Source of the DNA: JAEUKQ01 sp964414755
Lineage (GTDB): Bacteria > Pseudomonadota > Alphaproteobacteria > JAEUKQ01
Assembly: GCA_964414755.1 (NCBI GenBank)
Contig: CAYPXH010000006.1
Location: 1 to 45,711, forward strand
Reading direction: 5' to 3'
Length of the DNA: 45,711 nt
Below are positions 17,601 to 24,841 of the stretch, piece after piece. The notes beneath the pieces were generated by a model. That model did no database searches. It worked only from the letters and a program-made list of their open reading frames with translations, and had not been told where the DNA came from. The position numbers and the translations under genes were made by a program. Numbering within the stretch: the stretch's first letter is position 1; every line of letters begins with the position of its first letter.

Positions 17601-17941
17601 TCAACTTCATATTTGGCTAATATCCCTGATTGGTGAAGTTTCATCGCTAAATTCAGTGCTGTTTGCCCACCCATTGTTGGCAATAGGGCATCAGGTCTCT
17701 CGTGCTCAATAATTTTTGTTAAGATATCTGGTGTTAATGGTTCAATATAGGTAACGTCGGCAAGTTCAGGATCTGTCATAATAGTTGCTGGGTTTGAATT
17801 AACCAGAATGACGCGGTATCCTTCCTGTTTAAGCGCCTTACAAGCTTGCACGCCCGAATAATCAAATTCACAGGCCTGTCCAATTATAATCGGTCCTGCA
17901 CCAATAATTAAAATCGACTTAATATCTGTTCTTTTTGGCAC
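14696..17941 (-). CDS. carB: Carbamoyl-phosphate synthase, large subunit
   Basis: Makes carbamoyl phosphate from bicarbonate, ammonia and two ATP, for arginine and pyrimidines. The 1081 aa contain the two duplicated ATP-grasp halves: the first starts at [21 protein letters not shown], and the second at [21 protein letters not shown] near residue 560. A C-terminal MGS-like allosteric domain follows (about 940-1075, [18 protein letters not shown]). The start is GTG with AGGGAG upstream, 24 nt after carA. All parts look intact and the length matches the family. Confidence 0.97.
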   Translation of the reverse strand: [1081 protein letters not shown]

Positions 17942-17965
17942 AACCTTAAACTCCCTGATTAACTG

Positions 17966-19126
17966 CTAACGATTTTGGTGAATACGATACTGCTGCATAT
18001 ATGTTATAAATTGACCAAACAAATAGCGACTATCATGTGTTCCTGGCGATGCTTCAGGATGATACTGTACTGAGAAAACGGGTTTGTTGGTGAATTGCAT
18101 TCCCTCGACAGTTTTGTCGAAAAGTGAGCGGTGCGTAACATGAACAGTCGATGGCAATGTTGATTCAACAACCTCAAAGCCATGATTCTGGCTGGTAATT
18201 TCAACCTTACCCGTCAACAGATTCTGAACAGGATGGTTTGCCCCGCGGTGACCAGCTGGCATCTTTCTTGTTTGCGCATTGATCGCTAGTGCTAATAGTT
18301 GATGTCCTAAACAAATACCAAAAATAGGTATAGATTTTGAAAACAATTTCTGTAACATCTGGTTGGTATAACTAGCTGTTATTGCTGGATTCCCAGGCCC
18401 GTTTGATAAAAAAACACCGTCAGGATTGTATGACAAAATGTCATCAGCAGTTGTGTGACAAGGTACCACGGTAACATAACAGCCAGAATCAACCAAAAGA
18501 CGCAAAATATTTCTTTTAATACCGTAATCAACGGCAACAACGTGATATGGCTTAAAATTTAATGTATTGTTGTTTTCAGTCCATATCCCACTACCCTCAC
18601 GCCATTCATAAGGTTTCTTACAGCTTACTTGCAAGGCTAGATCTGTTTTATCAATATCAGAAAAATTTTTTAATTGAGTTAATAGTGTTTTTTTATCAAT
18701 TGCTTGTTTGGGCAAATTCGCTAATAAAATACGCATTGGTTTTTGCTGGCGAATTTTTTGCGTTAAATAACGTGTGTCAAGGCCTGAAACAGCCACAAGC
18801 CCTTGTTTATTTAGCCAATCATTCAACCGCGAATTTGCCCGCCAATTTGAGGACACCGAAGGTGTAACGGCAAATATACAGCCTGTCGCGTACGCTTGGG
18901 GTGATTCATAATCTTGATCATTGGTGCCGACGATACCAATTTGCGGAAATGTAAAGTTAATAATCTGCTGCGCATATGATGGGTCGGTTAGTATCTCTTG
19001 ATAACCTGTCATCGCGGTATTAAAACACAGTTCACCAATAGCAATTTTTTGTGTTCCCATCCCCTGCCCCACCATGATCGTGCCATCTTCGAACAAAAGA
19101 ATTCCTACCTGATCATGATGTATCAT
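17966..19126 (-). CDS. carA: Carbamoyl-phosphate synthase, small subunit
   Basis: Glutaminase subunit that channels ammonia to CarB. The N-terminal CPSase small-subunit domain (about 5-140, with GELCFNTAMTGYQEILTDPS) is followed by a class I glutamine amidotransferase domain with nucleophile Cys272 (GICLGHQ) and the His356/Glu358 pair in YHPEASPGTHDS. The 386-aa length is typical. It is the first gene of carA-carB-greA. A tandem palindromic element begins about 40 nt before the ATG and is a likely control site. Confidence 0.97.
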   Translation of the reverse strand: MIHHDQVGILLFEDGTIMVGQGMGTQKIAIGELCFNTAMTGYQEILTDPSYAQQIINFTFPQIGIVGTNDQDYESPQAYATGCIFAVTPSVSSNWRANSRLNDWLNKQGLVAVSGLDTRYLTQKIRQQKPMRILLANLPKQAIDKKTLLTQLKNFSDIDKTDLALQVSCKKPYEWREGSGIWTENNNTLNFKPYHVVAVDYGIKRNILRLLVDSGCYVTVVPCHTTADDILSYNPDGVFLSNGPGNPAITASYTNQMLQKLFSKSIPIFGICLGHQLLALAINAQTRKMPAGHRGANHPVQNLLTGKVEITSQNHGFEVVESTLPSTVHVTHRSLFDKTVEGMQFTNKPVFSVQYHPEASPGTHDSRYLFGQFITYMQQYRIHQNR

Positions 19127-19484
19127 TGATGTACCTGCTTGTTAAGAAAGTTGATCTTACACCCACTGTAAAATATTGTTTTACAGTTAAATATTGTTTA
19201 GCAGAATATTCTAAGAGAATGAAAGGTTGATTAAACTAAGTTTTTGAAAAATAACCGTTTATTTTAATTTATTTGACTTAACAACATCTTTTAACTAGCT
19301 TTAACTGCCTGTAGTGTTTGGTAGTAAAATTGATTTTAAATTTACTATTTTGCCAGTATGAAGGCGGCATCAGAAATTTTGAAGATGAAGATATAGTTTT
19401 AAAATTTTTATGCTGTTTAACACCGGAAATAAAATAAAAATAATCGTCATTCTAACCTGAAAAATTAACAAAAAGGACTTTTCG
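19127..19484. other. Divergent intergenic region carA / yqeY
   Basis: This 358-nt AT-rich region lies between divergent transcripts. It contains the tandem palindrome near carA (separate entry) and, on the minus strand, a candidate -10 TAGAAT (19208-19213) that would place the palindrome just after the transcription start. A TTGACT at about 19271 points toward yqeY but has a poor -10. No protein or RNA gene is evident. Confidence 0.5.
19166..19204. promoter_or_regulatory. Tandem palindromic operator-like repeat upstream of carA
   Basis: Copy 1 (19166-19186) has arms CTGTAAAA and TTTTACAG around TATTG, a perfect 8-bp inverted repeat. Copy 2 (19184-19204) has arms CAGTTAAA and TTTAGCAG around the same TATTG. 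The copies share CAG, match at 17 of 21 positions and repeat every 18 nt. Tandem palindromes at such a place usually bind a dimeric regulator twice, though an RNA hairpin is also possible. The binding protein is unknown. Confidence 0.6.
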
Positions 19485-19949
19485 ATGAGTCAGTCACTGC
19501 GTGAACGGCTTAGTGAAGAAATGAAGTTATCCCTGAAAAACAAAGAAACAAAGAAAACAGGGACAATCCGAATGATTATTGCTGCAATTAAAGATCAGGA
19601 CATATTGTTGCAAACCAAAGGTCAGCCTAATGGTCTACCCGAATCTGATATTCCAGGTCTTTTACAGAAAATGATCAAGCAACGCCGCGATAGCATACAG
19701 CTTTATGAACAAGGCAATCGCCTAGACTTAGCCCAGCAAGAACGCAACGAGATTGATATTATCAGTTCATTTTTACCAAAGCAATTTAGTGATGGCGAAT
19801 TAAACAACTTGCTTCGGCAATTGATTACAACACAAGGAATAACAGGACCAAAAGACTTTGGAAAAGTTATGTCTGTATTAAAAAGCCAATATCCAGGTCA
19901 AATTGATATGACAAAAGCTGGTGCTTTATTAAAACAGTTTTTCGCATAG
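19485..19949 (+). CDS. yqeY: YqeY / GatB-domain protein
   Basis: A 154-aa protein of the YqeY family, which resembles the tail domain of the amidotransferase subunit GatB. Recognisable parts are LRERLSEEMKLSLKNKE at the start, RQRRDSIQLYEQGNR-like KQRRDSIQLYEQG in the middle, IDIISSFLPKQFS, and GPKDFGKVMSVLKSQYPGQ near the end. The biochemical role is not settled; binding to tRNA has been suggested from the GatB relation. AAAGGA precedes the ATG. It is followed 7 nt later by dnaG, the common order in Alphaproteobacteria. Confidence 0.94.
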   Translation: MSQSLRERLSEEMKLSLKNKETKKTGTIRMIIAAIKDQDILLQTKGQPNGLPESDIPGLLQKMIKQRRDSIQLYEQGNRLDLAQQERNEIDIISSFLPKQFSDGELNNLLRQLITTQGITGPKDFGKVMSVLKSQYPGQIDMTKAGALLKQFFA

Positions 19950-19956
19950 TTTCTTG

Positions 19957-21711
19957 ATGGTTACGTTTTCGGATTTTGTTGAGCAAATCAAGCAACTACC
20001 CATTGTTCCTTTTATAGGGCGTTGGGTTAAGCTTAGGCGTCAGGGACAAAATTTTGTTGGTTTGTGCCCCTTTCACCAAGAAAAAACACCCTCTTTCAGC
20101 GTTAATGAACAAAAGGGATTCTTTTATTGTTTTGGTTGTGGCGCCAGTGGCAGTATTGTTGATTTTGCAATGAAGCATGAAAATTTAAGTTTTATTGAAG
20201 CAACCCAGCGATTGGCTGAAATGCATAACATCCCTGTTCCTAATGAACAGCATACATCAACAAATCCAATCCAAAAAAAAATTTTTGAGATTCTCGAGGA
20301 AGCAACTCATTTCTGCCAATCGCTTTTGTCTAAACCATCAGGCCGATCGGCTATGGCCTATTTAGAAAAACGCGGTTTGCATGCGCAAACAATTACACAA
20401 TTCCGCTTGGGTTGGCTTGATAATAGCTCGCAGTCACTTTTAAAACACCTGACGCAAAGTGGTTACTCACAAGAAATAATTCATGAAGCTGGTTTAACAA
20501 GTTACTCTGAACGAACACAAACCTATTATGATCGTTTTCGTGGAAGAATTATGTTCCCTATTATTAGTAGGCAGGACAAAGTTATTGGATTTGGCGGGCG
20601 TTTGCTTGAAACTGAAAATACTACTAACCAAAACCTTGGTCCTAAATACCTAAACTCACCCGAAACAACAGTTTTTCACAAGGGTGATGTATTGTATGGT
20701 GAGTTTTTAATGGCCAAAACAGCCCGTATAAAAAAACGTTTGATTGTTGTTGAAGGTTATATGGATGTTATCGGGCTTCATCAAGCCGGGTTTAATGAAG
20801 CTGTCGCTCCGCTTGGAACGGCAATTAACACCCAACAAATTGAACGCCTTTGGCATTATGTTGACGAACCAATTATTTGTTTTGATGGCGACCAAGCTGG
20901 CATACGTGCTGCACAAAGACTTGCTGATCTGGTAATACCAATACTAAAACCGGGTAAATCAATTCAGATAGCAACAATGCCTAGCGGCTATGACCCAGAC
21001 CTTCTCGTATTAACCCAAGGCGCGAACGCACTTGAACATGTTTTACAAAAAAGTCAAAACCTGGCGGATTTTATTTGGCAACAAGAAGTAACGGCAACCA
21101 AAATTGATACTCCGGAAAGATGGGCAGGATTTAAAGAACGAATTTTAAAGAAAATATCCGACATTCCGAACAATGATGTAAAATCAGCTTACTATAATTT
21201 TTATCAAACCAAAATAAGTAAAATACAACAGCAGGGTAATTTATCCAACCCTAGCCCACTTGCACGCAAAAAGAATTATTCTATCAATCCAAATAATCGT
21301 ACTTATGGCACTTACGGGGCACAAGAAGGTGAAGCCATCAGAAAATCTACCCTTAATCATGGCGGATTTGAATATTTTCGTTTATTAAGGGTTGTTGGGC
21401 TTTTGATAATAAAACCAACGTTAATTGCAAAATATGCCGAAGAGCTTTCTTCTATTGAAACAATGCACCCGATTGGTCAAATGTTACGGGATTTAATAGG
21501 TTTTTTATTAGAAAATACCAATGCCAATTCAGAACAACTACATCGTTTCCTTCTTAATAAAGGGCACAATAATTTTGTCGATGAAATTAACAAACACCGC
21601 CTTATGTTGTTACCGGCTGATGCCGATCATCAACCCGATGAATTTTTTGAAAAACAGTTACATGAAGCGTTAGAAATGGCTCATTTAACAAAATTATCTG
21701 AAAAAAAATAA
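19957..21711 (+). CDS. dnaG: DNA primase
   Basis: Makes RNA primers at the replication fork. The N-terminal CHC2 zinc finger uses Cys37, His40, Cys58 and Cys61 (CPFHQEKTPSF, FFYCFGCGASG). The TOPRIM catalytic core has VVEGYMDVIGLHQAG with its Glu, and CFDGDQAGIRAA with its acidic pair. A C-terminal helicase-binding region covers about 430-584. The open frame begins at TTG 19954, but the adjacent ATG at 19957 is the better start (584 aa). It forms the classic macromolecular-synthesis unit with rpoD, 134 nt downstream; that gap may hold an rpoD promoter. Confidence 0.97.
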   Translation: MVTFSDFVEQIKQLPIVPFIGRWVKLRRQGQNFVGLCPFHQEKTPSFSVNEQKGFFYCFGCGASGSIVDFAMKHENLSFIEATQRLAEMHNIPVPNEQHTSTNPIQKKIFEILEEATHFCQSLLSKPSGRSAMAYLEKRGLHAQTITQFRLGWLDNSSQSLLKHLTQSGYSQEIIHEAGLTSYSERTQTYYDRFRGRIMFPIISRQDKVIGFGGRLLETENTTNQNLGPKYLNSPETTVFHKGDVLYGEFLMAKTARIKKRLIVVEGYMDVIGLHQAGFNEAVAPLGTAINTQQIERLWHYVDEPIICFDGDQAGIRAAQRLADLVIPILKPGKSIQIATMPSGYDPDLLVLTQGANALEHVLQKSQNLADFIWQQEVTATKIDTPERWAGFKERILKKISDIPNNDVKSAYYNFYQTKISKIQQQGNLSNPSPLARKKNYSINPNNRTYGTYGAQEGEAIRKSTLNHGGFEYFRLLRVVGLLIIKPTLIAKYAEELSSIETMHPIGQMLRDLIGFLLENTNANSEQLHRFLLNKGHNNFVDEINKHRLMLLPADADHQPDEFFEKQLHEALEMAHLTKLSEKK

Positions 21712-21845
21712 CTTTTCTGAATTAAAATCTTGAATTTTGCATAAAATTCAACATATTGGCATCATCTTCTTTATCTTCTTTTGTGGTTTAAGATAATCAT
21801 AGATAATGATAGTATGACGTTTCTTATTATAAATGGGGCATAGAT

Positions 21846-23921
21846 ATGGCAGTTAAATCCTCGAAAATAACAGAATCCGAGGACGTTCAGCAAGAAGAGA
21901 CTGCTGAAAATTCAATTCCAAGTCACTTGCCGCCTGCTGTCAAAAAGATGATCGCAAAGGCCCAGGAACGTGGTTTTTTAACTTATGACGAACTAAATAA
22001 GGCGTTACCCCCAGAAAAAATTTCATCGGAACAGATTGAAGACACGATGTCGATGATCAATGAAATGGGCATTAATATTGTTGATGATGAGATTGGCGAC
22101 GAGGAATCAAAGCAGGAAGATACTGAACAAACTGATGATGAAACGGGCGATGAGGCTGTAGAATCTGCTGGTCCAGGTGGTCGGGTTGACGACCCTGTTC
22201 GCTTATATTTACGTGAAATGGGGGGTGTTGAGTTATTATCCCGCGAGGGCGAGATTGCTATTGCCAAAAGGATCGAAGCCGGTCGTGATATGATGATAGA
22301 TGGTATTTGTGAAAACCCATTAACTTTTGAAGCCATAGCAGCCTGGCATAGCGGATTAAACAATGGAAGCTTATTGCTGCGCGATATTATCGACCTAGAT
22401 GCCAGCTATGATACGAATATGCTCGATGATGAAAAAGATATGGTCGTGGATAGTACAGCTTTTGCTAAACCCCCTGTAATTTCCAAAAGTAAGAGTGCAG
22501 AAGAAAGTAGTGAATCAGCGGAAAAGAAAGGTAATAAGACAACAAAATCGTTACAGAATAAAGTTGAATCTTCTGATGATAATGAAGACGATTTTGTAGA
22601 GACGGAAGGAACAGAAGATATAGAAGATGATCTGGATGAGGATAATCCAGAAAATGTTTCACTGGCAGCCATGGAAGCAAAGCTTTTGCCAGGCGTTTTA
22701 GAAACGTTTGATAAAATTGTAAAGCTTTCAAAAAAACAAAAACAGTTACAAGAATCGCGTCTAGCCTCTGCATTAGCAGGTGAAGAAAGTACCAAACAGT
22801 CAAACCAGCGGCATGAAAAACTGAAGAAAGAGCTGGCTGAACTAATGATACCAATTCATTTAAACAGTTCATGCTTAGAACAGCTGATTCAACAACTGTA
22901 TGACCTAAACAAAAAATTGATGATGTCCGAGGGTAAATTATTAAGAATAACCCAAAAAGCAGGGATTAAACGGGAAGAATTTATTAAGTACTATACTGGT
23001 CACGAACTTGACCCTAAGTGGTTTGATAAAATTGGCAAACTAAATTCAAAACAATGGAAGACATTGTTAGCTAAGCATAAGAATGAAATGCAGTCTGTAC
23101 GAACCGAAATTATTGATATTGCAAAACTCTGCAAACTGCCTATTCAGGATTTTCGCCGTATTGTCAGCACCATTCAAAAAGGCGAGCGTGATGCAACACG
23201 TGCTAAAAAGGAAATGATCGAGGCCAATCTTCGACTTGTTATTTCTATTGCTAAAAAATACACCAACCGTGGATTACAGTTTTTAGACTTAATTCAAGAA
23301 GGTAATATTGGTTTAATGAAGGCTGTTGATAAGTTTGAATATAGACGTGGATATAAATTCTCAACCTATGCAACATGGTGGATCAGGCAAGCAATTACAA
23401 GGTCTATTGCTGATCAAGCCAGAACGATTCGTATTCCAGTTCATATGATTGAAACAATTAACAAGCTGGTTCGTACATCACGACAAATGCTTCATGAAAT
23501 GGGACGCGAGCCAACACCCGAGGAATTAGCTGAAAAGTTGCTGATGCCTCTTGAAAAAGTACGTAAAGTACTTAAAATTGCCAAAGAACCAATTAGTCTT
23601 GAAACACCAATTGGTGACGAAGAAGACAGTCACTTGGGTGATTTTATTGAAGATAAGAATGCAATAGTCCCACTGGATGCAGCCATACAGGCTAATCTAC
23701 GCGAAACTACAACACGTGTTCTTGCCAGTCTTACGCCGCGTGAAGAACGGGTCTTGCGTATGCGTTTTGGAATTGGTATGAATACTGACCACACGCTAGA
23801 GGAAGTGGGACAACAATTTTCGGTAACCCGTGAACGTATTCGTCAGATAGAAGCTAAAGCTTTAAGAAAACTAAAGCACCCCAGCCGCAGTCGTAAACTG
23901 CGTAGCTTCCTTGATAATTAG
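21846..23921 (+). CDS. rpoD: RNA polymerase primary sigma factor
   Basis: The 691-aa housekeeping sigma-70. Region 1.1 lies at about 25-85, region 1.2 at 112-145 (DDPVRLYLREMGGVELLSREG), followed by a long acidic non-conserved region rich in Asp/Glu/Ser. Region 2 starts near 456 (EANLRLVISIAKKY, GLMKAVDKFEYRRGYKFSTY, ATWWIRQAITR). Region 3 comes next, and region 4 near 630-690 (TPREERVLRMRFG, then VTRERIRQIEAKALRKLKHP). The last helix is intact. A tRNA gene starts 4 nt after the stop codon, so the mRNA 3' end is likely set by tRNA processing. Confidence 0.98.
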   Translation: MAVKSSKITESEDVQQEETAENSIPSHLPPAVKKMIAKAQERGFLTYDELNKALPPEKISSEQIEDTMSMINEMGINIVDDEIGDEESKQEDTEQTDDETGDEAVESAGPGGRVDDPVRLYLREMGGVELLSREGEIAIAKRIEAGRDMMIDGICENPLTFEAIAAWHSGLNNGSLLLRDIIDLDASYDTNMLDDEKDMVVDSTAFAKPPVISKSKSAEESSESAEKKGNKTTKSLQNKVESSDDNEDDFVETEGTEDIEDDLDEDNPENVSLAAMEAKLLPGVLETFDKIVKLSKKQKQLQESRLASALAGEESTKQSNQRHEKLKKELAELMIPIHLNSSCLEQLIQQLYDLNKKLMMSEGKLLRITQKAGIKREEFIKYYTGHELDPKWFDKIGKLNSKQWKTLLAKHKNEMQSVRTEIIDIAKLCKLPIQDFRRIVSTIQKGERDATRAKKEMIEANLRLVISIAKKYTNRGLQFLDLIQEGNIGLMKAVDKFEYRRGYKFSTYATWWIRQAITRSIADQARTIRIPVHMIETINKLVRTSRQMLHEMGREPTPEELAEKLLMPLEKVRKVLKIAKEPISLETPIGDEEDSHLGDFIEDKNAIVPLDAAIQANLRETTTRVLASLTPREERVLRMRFGIGMNTDHTLEEVGQQFSVTRERIRQIEAKALRKLKHPSRSRKLRSFLDN

Positions 23922-23925
23922 TTTG

Positions 23926-24002
23926 GGGCCTGTAGTTCAGTTGGTTAGAACACGCCGCTCATAACGGTGTAGTCGCAGGTTCGAGTCCTGCCGGGCCCAC
24001 CA
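23926..24002 (+). tRNA. tRNA with CAU anticodon (tRNA-Ile2 or elongator tRNA-Met)
   Basis: A full cloverleaf with encoded CCA (24000-24002): acceptor GGGCCTG/CGGGCCC with one U-G pair, D stem GTTC/GAAC, anticodon stem CGCCG/CGGTG with loop CTCATAA, and T arm GCAGG-TTCGAGT-CCTGC. The CAU anticodon can be Met or, after lysidine modification, Ile. Pairs C4-G69 and C5-G68 are both present and are known TilS determinants in E. coli, favouring Ile2. It is not the initiator, which lacks a Watson-Crick 1-72 pair. It starts 4 nt after rpoD. Confidence 0.93.
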
Positions 24003-24146
24003 TATACAAAGCCAACCCCAGAGTAAGGCCATTTTGTCCTTGGCGCACTTTTGTGCGCATATCGTTTATTGATAAAATGTTTAACAATTTTTTGCTGGCC
24101 TTAGCCAATCTTTAGTAATATTTTTCAGAAATTATAGGTGTATATC

Positions 24147-24812
24147 ATGGATAATCAAGTTTGGTCAGATGTTGATAGGTATATTGATGACCATCTTCTT
24201 GGAAAAGATAATGTTTTAGAAAAGGTATTGTTTAATACAACCCAAGCAGGATTACCCAATATTCAGGTTAGTGCAGCACAGGGCAAGCTTTTATATCAAT
24301 TAGCTTTGATGGTGAAAGCAAAAAATATTCTTGAAATTGGTACATTGGGGGGATACAGCGCAATTTCGATGGCACGTGCCCTACCAAAATATGGCAAGCT
24401 TGTTACCCTTGAGGCTGACCCCAAACATGTCGAAGTTGCAAAAAACAACGTCCGATTAGCAGATCTAGAAAATATTATTGACATCAAAACTGGGAAGGCG
24501 CTGGACACATTACCCTTGTTAGTAAAATCACACCCACAAAAATTTGATGTTATCTTTATTGATGCCGATAAAGAAAATATTCCTAATTACTATGATTGGT
24601 CAATAAAACTGTCACATAGTGGTAGCATTATTATTGTTGATAATGTCGTGCGTCAGGGGCAAATTTTGCAAGCAGAAAGCAATGATTTAAGAATTCGCGG
24701 TGTACGTCGCTTTTATGAAATTGTCGGCCAAGATAAACGCGTAACAGCAACAACCATACAAACTGTTGGTAGCAAGGGATATGATGGTTTTTGTTTAATC
24801 TATGTTCTGTAA
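24147..24812 (+). CDS. SAM-dependent O-methyltransferase (family 3, catechol-type)
   Basis: Class I methyltransferase of the catechol/caffeoyl-CoA type. The SAM motif is ILEIGTLGGYSAISMARAL, the acidic ribose-binding residue is in LVTLEADPKHVEVA, and the metal and substrate segment is DVIFIDADKENIPNYYDW followed by IIIVDNVVRQG. A GTG at 24138 could extend the product by three residues, but ATG 24147 sits 6 nt after TAGGTG and is preferred (221 aa). The substrate is unknown; bacterial members act on catechols or hydroxylated small molecules. It is a single gene, convergent with the transporter next to it. Confidence 0.92.
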   Translation: MDNQVWSDVDRYIDDHLLGKDNVLEKVLFNTTQAGLPNIQVSAAQGKLLYQLALMVKAKNILEIGTLGGYSAISMARALPKYGKLVTLEADPKHVEVAKNNVRLADLENIIDIKTGKALDTLPLLVKSHPQKFDVIFIDADKENIPNYYDWSIKLSHSGSIIIVDNVVRQGQILQAESNDLRIRGVRRFYEIVGQDKRVTATTIQTVGSKGYDGFCLIYVL

Positions 24813-24841
24813 CAGTTTCTCAATAAGCTTGTACGTTTTTG

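Noticed and set aside
22406..22872. Two minus-strand frames of 129 and 135 aa across rpoD
   Set aside because: They are shadows of the acidic, low-complexity region of rpoD (Ser-rich and Phe/Leu-rich readings of Asp/Glu codons).
24043..24058. GCGCAC-TTTT-GTGCGC hairpin after the CAU tRNA as an intrinsic terminator
   Set aside because: The stem is good but only six pairs, and no U-run follows, so I did not list it as a terminator.
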